Source: Nitrospinota bacterium
GTDB lineage: Bacteria; Nitrospinota_A; UBA7883; JACRLM01
DNA length: 46,906 bases
Reading direction: 5' to 3'
Assembly: GCA_016235255.1 (NCBI GenBank)
Contig: JACRLM010000081.1
Location: 1 to 46,906 of the forward strand
The translations under genes and the position numbers were made by a program. Shown here one piece after another: positions 30,568 through 39,307 of the stretch (position 1 is the stretch's first letter; every line of letters begins with the position of its first letter). Under the pieces are notes generated by a model. The model was not told the DNA's origin, searched no databases, and saw only the letters and a list, made by a program, of their open reading frames with translations.

Positions 30568-33500
30568 TCAACGTTTGCCGTTGGATCCTTCCAACGCCCG
30601 CACAGCTTCCATCGGAAGCTCGAAAAGCCGCTTGAAAACGTTTGCGATGCCCGATGCGAGCGACTCGAACGGGATCGCCTCCACCTCCGGGTCTCCCAGA
30701 GGCCCTGTCACCTCGAAATACGCCGCCAGAAACCCTTTTTTCTCCCCCGTCAGCACATATCCGGCCAGGGGTATTGAGCTTATTACCTTGTCCACCGTCA
30801 CAAGCGGCATCACGCCCACCTGCAAGTCCACCGTGTTGCGCCCTATGTCATAGTCCCCAACGGCGGATATGCGCATGGCGTCCGATTCCACCATAAGGCC
30901 CTTCGTGGTGGCGACGCCGGACTTCACGGCGAAATCCGCCATGATGCCGTGGTAGGGCATCCCTTCCGCCGCCATGTCAGGCCACTTAAGTTTAAAATAT
31001 TGAAGCACATTAAGCAAAGAGAAAATTTTCGACAGAAGATCGAACCTTTTGATCACACCCGGCCCGCTTTTGGCCTCCACCCAGCCGGAAAACGATTTCT
31101 TGATGTCCTGCCACCGTTCACCCCCGCCGGCGATGTCCCCCTTCAGGTTGATCCGCGAATCTATGATCTTCTCGTGGCCGAAGGCCTCCTGCAGGAACCT
31201 TCCGCTGTCCAGGTCGTTTATCTGCGCGGAGCTTGTGAAACTTATCCCGGGCTTGCCGCTGGGAATGGCTATGTCCGAGGTCCACCGCCACTGCCCCCCG
31301 TGGGCGGAGAACATGAGCGGCTCCACCTTGAACACCTCCCGTTCATAGCGCATACGGGCGCTTAAGTCGGTGTAATGGATCATCCCTATGGTACCGGCGC
31401 TGGAGGCGGTGTTTATGGTCCATATCCAGTCCGGGGTGGGGGTGGCGTCCGTGAGGGGTGGCGGGGCTGTTTTTGGCGCCGGTTCTCCTTCTCCCGAAGG
31501 TTCGCCGAACAGGTCGTAAAGGTTGAGCCCGTTTGCCGCTATGTTCAGGATGAACTCCGGCCTTTTGGCGACAATCCCCTGGGCGGAGATGGTGAAGCCA
31601 GCCTTGTTGAACTTCCCGGAGCCGTTCTTGAGGAAAAACTTGTTCGCTAAGAACTCGAACTCCCCGTTGCATCCGTTGAAAATCCCTTCGAGGATCGGAA
31701 GCTTGAAGCTGGCGTTCTCCACACGAAGTCCCCCGGCAAGTTTCACCGGCTTGTCCCCGGCCACGCTGTATATTCCCAGCTTGCCTGTGACAAGGCCGCT
31801 CCCTTTCACGTCGTCGAAGAAGAGGAAATATCGGTCCAGGTCGTCGAGCATGGCGCCGTCGGTCTCAAACGAAAGGTCCATCCCCTGGCCTTGCGGCAAC
31901 TGGCCGATCTTCCCCGTCACCACGATGCGAGACTCGCCTATGTCCACAAGAAGCCTGTCTATGTTCAGTTTTTCACGCCCGGTCACCGAGCCTGTGAATG
32001 TGTACACATTGCGCGTCCCTTGCGGTTTTTCGATGACGTCCAGCAGGCGGTAGTGCGCGCCGGTCATGTCCAGCGTGGAACTTAAGGAGATATCGTTGAA
32101 TCCACCTTTGGCGGCGATGGAGACGTTAGCCTCGCCGGTCTGGTGGTATGTGCGCTGGGTGGCGATGAACCTGATCCGGTTCATGTCCTCGAAGGCCGCC
32201 CGGCCGGTGAGGTTCATGTCGAAATAGGGATTGTCCTTTAGCGCGTCCTTCACCGTGCCGGAGACGATGAAAGGGGAGGAGCCTATTTTCCACCGGAGCC
32301 GCTTGAGCTTTATTTCCTTTAAGTTCCCTTCGATCTCCCCGGAAAGCCCCTTGACAGGCGGGCCCACCGCCTCGCTTTCCATGGTGACGTTGTCCAGCGT
32401 TATCTTTCCCTTCATGGCGATGGATTTGGCGAGGTCCTTCGTGTCCCCCGTGACGGCCATGTCCACGCCGGCCGATCCTTCGGTGAAAACGGTATGGGCC
32501 AGGAAATCCTTCAACTCCTCCGATTCGGCGCGGGACTCTATGATTTTCTCCGCTTCGTCCAGGTTCACCGCCGCATTGGCGCGCAGGTTGAAAGTGGGCC
32601 AGCCGTGGATGTTTTCAAGCGTCCCGGAAACGTCCGCCAGCGCGCTTTTGCCGTAATTGCCGCGCACGCCGGAAACGGCCAGCTTGTCCCCGTCCAGGGT
32701 GACTTTTCCCTCGATGCCGTCAAACGCGTTGGCAAGCTTCGGGAATTCGATCCTGGCTCCGGACACGAGCATGGAGCCTGAGAACCGGCGCAGCGATTCC
32801 GGCGTGCCCATGTTCTCAAACGTGGCGAAGTCCCCCTTGAAGGAAAGGCCGGCCAGGCGTATCTCCCCCTTTTTAAGGTTGGCGGAAAGGAAAGAGGACT
32901 GCTGTGGCGAAAGGGCGTTGTCCGGCAGCCATTCACGCAGTTCGGCCACCTCCATGGGCGCCGTGTCCACGGAGATGTCCAGCGACGGATTGTCCGTGTC
33001 CATCCCCTCGATGGTCCCCCGGACATTGGCGGACAGCCCGCCGATGGTGACGGCGGCCTTTTTAAGGTTGAACTTTTTGTTCGTCCCTTCCACGTCGTAA
33101 ACGATCACAGTCTGCCTCGGCTTGACGTTGGCCGAAAACGCCTGGGCGTAGCGTATGTCCACCCCGGAAATGGAAACGCGGCCGCGGGACTTTATCCCTT
33201 TCTCGATGTTGCCGGCCAGCGTTGCGTTCCACGAGACCGTGGCGTTCATCTTCTGGAAAGGGACGTGGGGCCTTATGTAGGGCCAGAAGCGGCCGGCGTT
33301 AAAATTGGTAAGCGACACCTTGCCGGAGAACCCTGTCAGCCGCCCGGGGCCGTCCGGGATGTCCTCCATCACGCCGGACAAAAGGACGGAGGCCGGAACG
33401 CCGCCTGTCTGAATCAGCCCGGACACATCGATCTTGCCGCCGCCGTGACGCCCTTCCCGGGACATGGAGACGTTGACTTTGGCAAGGGCCGCCGCCACCG

Positions 33501-34089
33501 GCTCTTTGTCTATGTGATAGTCCTTCCAGTGGATGCTTCCGTTGGTGACGGAGACCGACTTGAACATGTCCAGAAAGCCCTTGATAAGCTCGTGGACGGT
33601 CAGTTTCTTCGAAGGGTCCAATTTGTTCAGCAACGGCACGTTGTACGATCCGTCCGCAAGGCGCACAACGCGGACGACGGGGCTTACCACCGTCAGATCG
33701 TCCAGCGACAATGTTCCCGTGAGTGCGTTGAGGACTGAAAGCGATCCGCGCGCCTGCTTTACGGAAAGCAGAGGCTTGCCGTTTTTGGAGACGAGCACGT
33801 TGCCAAGGTTTAGCGATGGCCCGCCGATGACGGAGAAGTTCACCTGGTCGAAACTCAGGTCCGCCTCCAGTTTCCTTTCGATGTACGACTTGATGAAGGC
33901 GCTGACGTGCTTTTCCGTGACGATGGACGGCGCGACGTGGAAAATGGCGATGAAAATGGCCAGCACATATATGAGGCTGGCCGTCACCTTCGGCCGCTTG
34001 AAACGGCAATGACGGAAGATGGAAGACTTCAAATCGGATTGAGGAGGCGATGATGGAGGCAATTCCGGTCCAGAAGATTCCGGATTCAT
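30568..34089 (-). CDS. Giant AsmA/YhdP-like envelope protein
   Basis: 1173 residues from ATG 34089, chosen because AAAGGAG lies six bases upstream. One N-terminal membrane helix (VTASLIYVLAIFIAIFHVAP) anchors a long periplasmic beta-rich chain with repeated LSLDDLTV, GKVSLTN, GKLGIYSVAGD-type strands. The end has the AsmA-like signature: LLSKIFSLLNVLQYFKLKWP, MRISAVGDYDIGRNTVDLQV, PLVTVDKVISSIPLAGYVLT and YFEVTGPLGDPEVEAIP. The AsmA/TamB/YhdP superfamily is linked to phospholipid transport between membranes and outer-membrane homeostasis. The tail closely resembles the YhdP-type AsmA_2 ending. Located between rplS and the methyltransferase gene. Confidence 0.88.
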   Translation of the reverse strand: MNPESSGPELPPSSPPQSDLKSSIFRHCRFKRPKVTASLIYVLAIFIAIFHVAPSIVTEKHVSAFIKSYIERKLEADLSFDQVNFSVIGGPSLNLGNVLVSKNGKPLLSVKQARGSLSVLNALTGTLSLDDLTVVSPVVRVVRLADGSYNVPLLNKLDPSKKLTVHELIKGFLDMFKSVSVTNGSIHWKDYHIDKEPVAAALAKVNVSMSREGRHGGGKIDVSGLIQTGGVPASVLLSGVMEDIPDGPGRLTGFSGKVSLTNFNAGRFWPYIRPHVPFQKMNATVSWNATLAGNIEKGIKSRGRVSISGVDIRYAQAFSANVKPRQTVIVYDVEGTNKKFNLKKAAVTIGGLSANVRGTIEGMDTDNPSLDISVDTAPMEVAELREWLPDNALSPQQSSFLSANLKKGEIRLAGLSFKGDFATFENMGTPESLRRFSGSMLVSGARIEFPKLANAFDGIEGKVTLDGDKLAVSGVRGNYGKSALADVSGTLENIHGWPTFNLRANAAVNLDEAEKIIESRAESEELKDFLAHTVFTEGSAGVDMAVTGDTKDLAKSIAMKGKITLDNVTMESEAVGPPVKGLSGEIEGNLKEIKLKRLRWKIGSSPFIVSGTVKDALKDNPYFDMNLTGRAAFEDMNRIRFIATQRTYHQTGEANVSIAAKGGFNDISLSSTLDMTGAHYRLLDVIEKPQGTRNVYTFTGSVTGREKLNIDRLLVDIGESRIVVTGKIGQLPQGQGMDLSFETDGAMLDDLDRYFLFFDDVKGSGLVTGKLGIYSVAGDKPVKLAGGLRVENASFKLPILEGIFNGCNGEFEFLANKFFLKNGSGKFNKAGFTISAQGIVAKRPEFILNIAANGLNLYDLFGEPSGEGEPAPKTAPPPLTDATPTPDWIWTINTASSAGTIGMIHYTDLSARMRYEREVFKVEPLMFSAHGGQWRWTSDIAIPSGKPGISFTSSAQINDLDSGRFLQEAFGHEKIIDSRINLKGDIAGGGERWQDIKKSFSGWVEAKSGPGVIKRFDLLSKIFSLLNVLQYFKLKWPDMAAEGMPYHGIMADFAVKSGVATTKGLMVESDAMRISAVGDYDIGRNTVDLQVGVMPLVTVDKVISSIPLAGYVLTGEKKGFLAAYFEVTGPLGDPEVEAIPFESLASGIANVFKRLFELPMEAVRALEGSNGKR

Positions 34090-34202
34090 CCCGCTCCTTT
34101 CCACCCCGGCGATCTTGCGGCCGGGCCGGAGGTTGTTTTGTTATCAGCTGGAAACCATCGCCGCCGGCCCGGTGAACAGGCAGGCGGCCTGGATGTGACT
34201 CT

Positions 34203-34544
34203 TTAGAAACGCTCCGTCAGGCGGGCGGCCTTGCCCTTCAGGTCGCGAAGGTAATAAAGCTTCGCCCGGCGCACCTTGCCGGACCGGACCACCTCGATCT
34301 TTTCCACCCGGGGGGAATGGACCGGGAAAATCCTCTCCACGCCGATCCCGGAAGAGACCTTGCGCACGGTGAACGATTCGCGCACGCCGCTGTGCTTCTT
34401 GGCTATCACCACGCCCTCCACGATCTGGATGCGCTCTTTCTCGCCTTCCACCACCTTGGTGTGCACACGGACAGTGTCCCCTATGGCAAAGGAGGGGATG
34501 CTTTCTTTCATGTATTGCTTTTCAACGAACTCGATTGCGGTCAT
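34203..34544 (-). CDS. rplS: 50S ribosomal protein L19
   Basis: 113 residues, normal L19 length. Conserved segments are [60 protein letters not shown] and [20 protein letters not shown]. It sits at the subunit interface of the ribosome. Last translation gene of the ffh-rpsP-khpA-rimM-trmD-RNA methyltransferase-rplS run. Confidence 0.97.
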   Translation of the reverse strand: MTAIEFVEKQYMKESIPSFAIGDTVRVHTKVVEGEKERIQIVEGVVIAKKHSGVRESFTVRKVSSGIGVERIFPVHSPRVEKIEVVRSGKVRRAKLYYLRDLKGKAARLTERF

Positions 34545-34566
34545 GACAAAAATCCTTAAAAATCCT

Positions 34567-35157
34567 TTACGCCCGGGAACCCAGCAGCCTGTCCATTATT
34601 ATGGCCGCCGCGCACCGCACGGGCAGGTGGTTAAACCCGTCTTTCAATCCTTCGATGGGGGCCAGCCGCACGTCCGCCCGGTCCATCACCGATTTTGCCA
34701 GCCCGTGCCCGGTGCCAAATAAAAGCGCCGCCCGCCCGCACTGGCTTAAATAGTCCCTCGCCGCGCCGTAGTCCATCACCGGCCCGGAGCTTTTGGCCCC
34801 GGTGGCCGCAAGTTTCACCGCGCCGCCGCGAAATGAAAAATTATCCACCATATCATCAATTGTGTCAACCACTTTAACGCACCCCAGGGCTTCTTTGCGG
34901 GATGGGTTATAAGCGGCGCCATACCCTTCCATCCAGTGGGTGGAGAGGCGCTCCACAAGCCGCCGCTGGGTGGCCAACGGGGTTATTATATAAAGGTTTG
35001 CGATTCCATAGGTGCGGCACGTCCGGGCGAAATCGTGGACGTCTATAGTGGTCACCGAGCTTGTCACCTCTTTGCCTTGCTTGTCGGACACGGGATGATG
35101 CACCAGCGCCACCGCCAGGTTCTCGGCGATCAGCCGGCTTTTCTCAAGCTCACTCAC
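34567..35157 (-). CDS. SPOUT-type RNA methyltransferase (Methyltrn_RNA_4 family)
   Basis: 196 residues from a GTG at 35155-35157 within GAGGAAAAAGGTGAGTGAG: a strong ribosome site and 8-base overlap with the trmD end. Conserved segments are [58 protein letters not shown], and the knot-region [19 protein letters not shown] with [15 protein letters not shown]. This family commonly lies between trmD and rplS. The RNA target is not established to my knowledge. A longer frame upstream overlaps trmD and is not used. Confidence 0.88.
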   Translation of the reverse strand: MSELEKSRLIAENLAVALVHHPVSDKQGKEVTSSVTTIDVHDFARTCRTYGIANLYIITPLATQRRLVERLSTHWMEGYGAAYNPSRKEALGCVKVVDTIDDMVDNFSFRGGAVKLAATGAKSSGPVMDYGAARDYLSQCGRAALLFGTGHGLAKSVMDRADVRLAPIEGLKDGFNHLPVRCAAAIIMDRLLGSRA

Positions 35158-35887
35158 CTTTTTCCTCCATCGCCTTGCGGGCTGTCCGCATTTCATCCTC
35201 CGAAAGACCCGCTTTGTCCAGCAGGGCGGGGCGCACCCTGGCGGTCTTGATTATCGCCTGCTCGCGCCGCCATTTTTCTATTTTCGCATGGTCGCCGGAA
35301 AGGAGTATCTCCGGAACCTTCAATCCCTCAAACTCCGGAGGCCGGGTGTATTGCGGATATTCAAGCAGGTTGCCGGCGTGGGACTCCTTGACCGTGGACT
35401 GTTCCTCCCCCACCACCCCCGGCACGAGCCGGGCCACGCAGTCCACCAGCGCCATGGCCGGTATCTCGCCGCCGGTGAGAACGTAATCGCCGATGGACAC
35501 CTCCATGTCGCACAAAAGCCCGGTCACCCGCGCGTCCACCCCCTCATACCGTCCGCATAGGATAATTATACCCGACTGCCTTGAAAGCTCCATGGCAAGG
35601 GAATGGCGCAAGACCGTCCCGGCGGGGGACATGAGTATCACCTTCGCGGCGGGGTTCGATGTTTTAAGCTGGGCCACGGCGGCCGCGAACGGCTCCACCT
35701 TCATCACCATCCCGGCCCCGCCGCCGTATGGATAGTCGTCGGTGATCCGGTGCTTGTCTGTGGTCCAGCCGCGCAGGTCGTGCACGTTCACCTGTATCTT
35801 GCCGCTATCCCTGGCCCTTCCGATGATGGAGGAGTCCAGCGGGCCGGCGAACATCCCGGGGAAGATCGTGACTATGTCAAATCTCAC
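35150..35887 (-). CDS. trmD: tRNA (guanine-N1-)-methyltransferase
   Basis: 245 residues from GTG 35887 (VRFDIVTIFPGMFAGPLDSS), overlapping the rimM stop by 4 bases. SPOUT knot motifs are IIILCGRYEGVDARV, SIGDYVLTGGEIPAMALVD and RLVPGVVGEEQSTVKES. DYPYGGGAGMVMKVEPFA is the conserved N-terminal block. It makes m1G37 in tRNAs. The longer frame seen upstream is rejected because it translates rimM in another frame. Co-transcribed with rimM and the downstream RNA methyltransferase. Confidence 0.97.
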   Translation of the reverse strand: MRFDIVTIFPGMFAGPLDSSIIGRARDSGKIQVNVHDLRGWTTDKHRITDDYPYGGGAGMVMKVEPFAAAVAQLKTSNPAAKVILMSPAGTVLRHSLAMELSRQSGIIILCGRYEGVDARVTGLLCDMEVSIGDYVLTGGEIPAMALVDCVARLVPGVVGEEQSTVKESHAGNLLEYPQYTRPPEFEGLKVPEILLSGDHAKIEKWRREQAIIKTARVRPALLDKAGLSEDEMRTARKAMEEKGE

Positions 35888-36465
35888 TCCATCTCCTCCA
35901 TAGGCTCGGCCACTATCCTGCCGTTCTCCATATCCACTTGCTTCACCACATCGGGTATGCACGGCAATAAAAGCTCCTGGCCGGAATCGTTTTTCACCAC
36001 CCACACGTCCCTTTCACCCGCCTCGAAAAAATCGGCAAGTATGCCCAGTTTCTCCCCGTCAGGCCGGAACACCGGAAGGCCGATCACCTCCTCGTAGTAA
36101 TGGCCGCCGCCGGGAAGGTCCGGCATTGTGGATCGTGGCGTCTTTATCATCATGTTGACCAAATGGCGCGCCGCTTCCGGCGAGTTCACCCCGGCGAATT
36201 TCACCAGCATCGGGCCGCCGGAGCCCCTGGCCGATTCAAGCACAAGGGAAAGGGGGGGGGATGAGCCATGTTCATCGGCGATGGAAACGCAATTGCCCGA
36301 TAGGCCCGAAACGGCCTCCGGGAAGAAAGGATACAGCTTTAACTCGCCATGCACGCCGTGGGGCTTTCCGATCCTGCCGACGGCGATCAAAAGGCCGCTG
36401 GCGGAGCCGTCCGCACCGGAGCTTTCGGCTTGCCGGGGCGGACGATGTCCTGATTCGCGGGCCAA
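35884..36465 (-). CDS. rimM: 16S rRNA processing protein RimM
   Basis: Two domains: RimM N-terminal (LLIAVGRIGKPHGVHGELKL, YPFFPEAVSGLSG, GPMLVKFAGVNSPEAARHLV) and a PRC barrel (GHYYEEVIGLPVFRPDGEKL, AGERDVWVVKNDSGQELLLP). It assists 30S head assembly. The start is uncertain: no ATG fits, and a TTG at 36463-36465 just after the khpA stop is chosen (193 residues); another TTG precedes IAVGRIGKPHG. The N-terminal 25 residues before LLIAVGR are not conserved. The stop overlaps trmD. Confidence 0.9.
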   Translation of the reverse strand: MARESGHRPPRQAESSGADGSASGLLIAVGRIGKPHGVHGELKLYPFFPEAVSGLSGNCVSIADEHGSSPPLSLVLESARGSGGPMLVKFAGVNSPEAARHLVNMMIKTPRSTMPDLPGGGHYYEEVIGLPVFRPDGEKLGILADFFEAGERDVWVVKNDSGQELLLPCIPDVVKQVDMENGRIVAEPMEEME

Positions 36466-36469
36466 AGGC

Positions 36470-36700
36470 TTATTCCAATATCTCCAGCACGGCCCGGACG
36501 TTCTTCCTGGCGGCGGTGGCCGCAAGGATTGTCCTCATCGCCGAGGCGGTCCTGCCGCGCCGTCCGATCACCTTGCCCAGGTCGTCCGGAGCGACGCTAA
36601 GCTTGATGGACGTCGTGTCGTCAGCCTCTTCCTCGGCCACGGAAACCTGCTCGGGATGATCCACCAGCGCCTGCGCCACGTGTTCAATAAGCGCTTTCAT
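36470..36700 (-). CDS. khpA: KH-domain RNA-binding protein KhpA
   Basis: 76 residues from the ATG at 36698-36700, chosen because GGAGG lies eight bases upstream. MKALIEHVAQALVDHPEQVS, SVAPDDLGKVIGRRGRTASA (GxxG loop in IGRRGR) and MRTILAATAARKNVRAVLEI are characteristic. This small KH protein usually lies between rpsP and rimM and binds RNA, in some species with KhpB. Confidence 0.94.
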   Translation of the reverse strand: MKALIEHVAQALVDHPEQVSVAEEEADDTTSIKLSVAPDDLGKVIGRRGRTASAMRTILAATAARKNVRAVLEILE

Positions 36701-36766
36701 GTCCATGACCTCCACTTGTAATGGCCTCCCGCAAGCCAAATGCGGGCAGGCCGGTAAAAACAGGCG

Positions 36767-37018
36767 TTACTGCTTGGCCGCGGCCTGTTTTTTAATAAGG
36801 CTTTTCACGGTGTCGGAAACCGCCGCGCCGGCCTTGAGCCAGTGGTCGAGCCGTTCCTTGTTGAAATCCGCCTGCGCGCCAGCCGCCTTGTTGGGGTCGT
36901 AATGGCCGACGGTCTCCAGAAATTTGCCGTCCCGGGGATTGCGCGAATCCGTGGCGACGATCCTGTAGAATGGCTTTTTCCTGGCTCCCATCCGCTTCAA
37001 TCTTAAAATAACAGACAT
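36767..37018 (-). CDS. rpsP: 30S ribosomal protein S16
   Basis: 83 residues: MSVILRLKRMGARKKPFYRI, VATDSRNPRDGKFLETVGHY, ADFNKERLDHWLKAGAAVSD. Standard S16 length and sequence with a short Lys/Ala/Gln tail. It lies 28 bases after ffh and upstream of khpA in the usual order. Confidence 0.97.
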   Translation of the reverse strand: MSVILRLKRMGARKKPFYRIVATDSRNPRDGKFLETVGHYDPNKAAGAQADFNKERLDHWLKAGAAVSDTVKSLIKKQAAAKQ

Positions 37019-37046
37019 TCCTTTCTCCTAATAGTCCCGATTTAAG

Positions 37047-38381
37047 TTACATGCCAAGCCCGGCAAACGGGTTCATTCCGGCCTTCTTGCCGGTGAACCT
37101 GCCAAGGCTCTTCATCATCTTCTTTGATTTCTGGAAGTTCTTGAGCAGGCGGTTGATCTCCATCATGTCCGTCCCGCTCCCACCGGCGATACGCCGCTTG
37201 CGCGACGTGTTTATTATGCCGGGATTCGATCTTTCCTTCTTCGTCATGGAGTTTATTATAGCCTCCACCCGGGTGATTTCCGACGGGTCGAAGTTGATGT
37301 CCTTCATCGCCCCGCCAACGCCCGGAATCATTTTCAAAAGCTGCTCCATCGGCCCCATCTTCTTGATCATCTGGAGCTGCTCTAAAAAGTCGTTCAGGTC
37401 GAATGACGCCGAAAGCATCTTCATCGCCTGGGTCTCGGCCTTTTTCTGGTCGATATTCTCCTGCGCCTTCTCGATAAGGCTTAGAACGTCCCCCATGCCC
37501 AGGATGCGCCCGGCGAGCCTGTCCGGATGGAAAGGCTCGAACTGGTCCACCTTTTCGCCGGTTCCGATGAACTTTATCGGCGCCCCGGTCACCTTTTTTA
37601 TCGAAAGGGCGGCGCCGCCGCGCGTGTCGCCGTCAAGCTTGGTGAGCACAACGCCGGTCATCCCGATGCGCTGGTTGAACGTCTGCGCCACGTTCACCGC
37701 GTCCTGCCCGGTCATCGAATCGGCCACGAAAAGTATTTCGGATGGCTTTAACAGGTTTTTTATCCCGTCAAGCTCCGCCATCATCACGTCGTCTATGTGC
37801 AGCCGTCCCGCCGTGTCCACCAGCACCACGTTGTAATTGTCCCTCTGGGCCATCACAAGGGCCTGGCGGCATATTTCTATGGGAGGGGTGGTGGGGGAGG
37901 AGGGGGCGACAGGCACCCCGGAACTTTCGGCCAGCACTTTGAGCTGGTCCATGGCGGCGGGGCGGTACACGTCGGCGGACACCACCATCGGCCTGTATCC
38001 CTGCCTGGCGATCTTCAACGCAAGCTTGATGGTGGTGGTGGTCTTGCCGGAGCCCTGCAGGCCGGTCATCAATATGATGGTCGGGCCGCGCTCGGTGTAT
38101 TTTATCTCTTCGGTCTTGCCCCCCAGAAGCTCGATGAGCCGTTCGTGGACGAGCTTTATCAGATGCTGGCCGGGGGTGAGCCCCGCGGCGGTCTGCGAGC
38201 CAAGGGCGGCCGTGCGCACGTCCGCGATGAAGTCCTTGACGACGTTTATGTTCACGTCCGCCTCAAGGAGCGCCATGCGAACTTCACGCATCGCCTCGGA
38301 GACGTTCTCCTCGGTGAGCTTGTGCATGCCGCGGAGGCGTTTTACCACCCCCTCGAACCGCTCGCTTAGACCCTCAAGCAT
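37047..38381 (-). CDS. ffh: Signal recognition particle protein Ffh
   Basis: 444 residues with N domain (MLEGLSERFEGVVKRLRGMH), the SRP GTPase G domain (G1 GLQGSGKTTTTIKLA at about 106-120, VSADVYRPAAMDQL, DTAGRLHID, TKLDGDTRGGAAL, GTGEKVDQFEPF) and a Met-rich M domain (FLEQLQMIKKMGPMEQLLKM, RKRRIAGGSGTDMMEINRLL, KNFQKSKKMMKSLGRF). It binds signal sequences with SRP RNA (not found here). A small unusual patch, VAPSSPTTPPIEICR, occurs in the insertion box region. First gene of the long minus-strand block. Confidence 0.97.
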   Translation of the reverse strand: MLEGLSERFEGVVKRLRGMHKLTEENVSEAMREVRMALLEADVNINVVKDFIADVRTAALGSQTAAGLTPGQHLIKLVHERLIELLGGKTEEIKYTERGPTIILMTGLQGSGKTTTTIKLALKIARQGYRPMVVSADVYRPAAMDQLKVLAESSGVPVAPSSPTTPPIEICRQALVMAQRDNYNVVLVDTAGRLHIDDVMMAELDGIKNLLKPSEILFVADSMTGQDAVNVAQTFNQRIGMTGVVLTKLDGDTRGGAALSIKKVTGAPIKFIGTGEKVDQFEPFHPDRLAGRILGMGDVLSLIEKAQENIDQKKAETQAMKMLSASFDLNDFLEQLQMIKKMGPMEQLLKMIPGVGGAMKDINFDPSEITRVEAIINSMTKKERSNPGIINTSRKRRIAGGSGTDMMEINRLLKNFQKSKKMMKSLGRFTGKKAGMNPFAGLGM

Positions 38382-38525
38382 CCAGTCGTATATCCGGTAA
38401 AATAGTTGCTCATTTCGCCAGTTAAGGCTTTCCAGAATCGTTTAGTATATAACGTGATATCAAGAAAGTCTATCTCGGGTTGAAGAAAAAATGGCATCGG
38501 GGCCAAGGGACGGATTTTGCGCTGT

Positions 38526-38601
38526 CCGGGGTGTTCTTCACCCCGGACTCCATGTGGCGTGCCAGGAAGGCGGGGTGGCGCCTCCGGCTCAACACCCCGC
38601 C
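38526..38601. repeat. Family E hairpins upstream of ffh
   Basis: CCGGGGTG-TTCTT-CACCCCGG at 38526-38546 (perfect 8-bp stem), then GGCGGGGTG (38569-38577) pairing with CACCCCGCC (38593-38601). The second one matches the hairpin at 3196-3230 in inverse orientation. No gene was found in 38382-38918. Confidence 0.65.
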
Positions 38602-38639
38602 GGGCGCCTAAGTTAATTACATGCACAGCGTCACAACCA

Positions 38640-38823
38640 GCTTCCCCGTGGCCGCCTCGGGCTGTTGCCAAATGCTCATCGGGGTGTTCTTCACCCCGAT
38701 GTCCCAAAGTCGAGTGCGTAATGCTCGTATAAAAAAAGAGTCCGGGGTGAAGAACACCCCGGACAGCGTTCGTTTCGTGTGTTTTCCCTTTTGGGCAACA
38801 GCCCGGGGCGGCCACGGCGAAGC
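38640..38823. repeat. 184-bp nested inverted-repeat element with REP-like arms
   Basis: The outer arms are GCTTCCCCGTGGCCGCC then TCGGGCTGTTGCC (38640-38669) and GGGCAACAGCCC then GGGGCGGCCACGGCGAAGC (38793-38823), pairing over about 30 bases with two or three mismatches. Inside are two family E hairpins in opposite phase: ATCGGGGTG-TTCTT-CACCCCGAT at 38678-38700 and TCCGGGGTG-AAGAA-CACCCCGGA at 38741-38763. The arms resemble a diverged family A unit (GCTTCCCCGTGG). Confidence 0.7.
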
Positions 38824-38918
38824 ATAAAAAGGGGGAAGTTCTGATCCCGGATAGCCGGAGACGGCTTCCGGGATGACAAGACTCACTGCTTCTGTGGTGA
38901 CAATTCAGGTTTCGCCGC

Positions 38919-39269
38919 CTAGCCCTGATGCTGGTTGGCCGCCAGGATTATTCTGATGTGTTCCTTGGCCTGATGGGAAAGGTTGACGAATTCCACCCCG
39001 GTCTCGATCCTGCCGGTCCCTTTTTTGTTCAGGTGCACCACTTCACCCTCAACTTCCACCATCTCATCCCCGGCGGCCAGGGTGATGTTCACCTTTGAAA
39101 GCAGCGGGAGCGGTTTTGTGGTCTCAAGGCGCATGCCTCCCATCGAAATGTCCAGCGTCCTGCCGATGGACGATTCGGCCACTTCCCCAAGCGCGCCGTA
39201 TATATCATAAGCGGCAAGGTACAAATGTTTCACCCGTGGGTAGCGCCGTGAATCTTCACCGCTGGTCAT
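38919..39269 (-). CDS. PilZ domain protein (putative c-di-GMP effector)
   Basis: 116 residues comprising a single PilZ domain. The c-di-GMP motifs are present: RRYPRV (RxxxR) at about residues 8-13 and TLDISMGGMRLE (D/NxSxxG) at about 43-54. Later strands are VNITLAAGDEMVEVEGEVVH and TGVEFVNLSHQAKEHIRIIL. It follows the FIST gene by about 38 bases and is probably the output end of the kinase-FIST-PilZ signalling unit. Confidence 0.9.
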   Translation of the reverse strand: MTSGEDSRRYPRVKHLYLAAYDIYGALGEVAESSIGRTLDISMGGMRLETTKPLPLLSKVNITLAAGDEMVEVEGEVVHLNKKGTGRIETGVEFVNLSHQAKEHIRIILAANQHQG

Positions 39270-39307
39270 CTGGAAATCTCCTCATCTCTTTTGCGGCCAT
39301 GATTGTA

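Noticed and set aside
36466..36525. Longer RimM N-terminus reaching 36525
   Set aside because: It would overlap khpA coding sequence in another frame and is Pro/Arg-rich; RimM similarity begins at LLIAVGRIGKPHG.
38382..38480. Promoter for ffh on the minus strand (TATACT near 38440-38450)
   Set aside because: A TATACT-like box exists, but no acceptable -35 hexamer at 16-18 bases was found, so it was not annotated.
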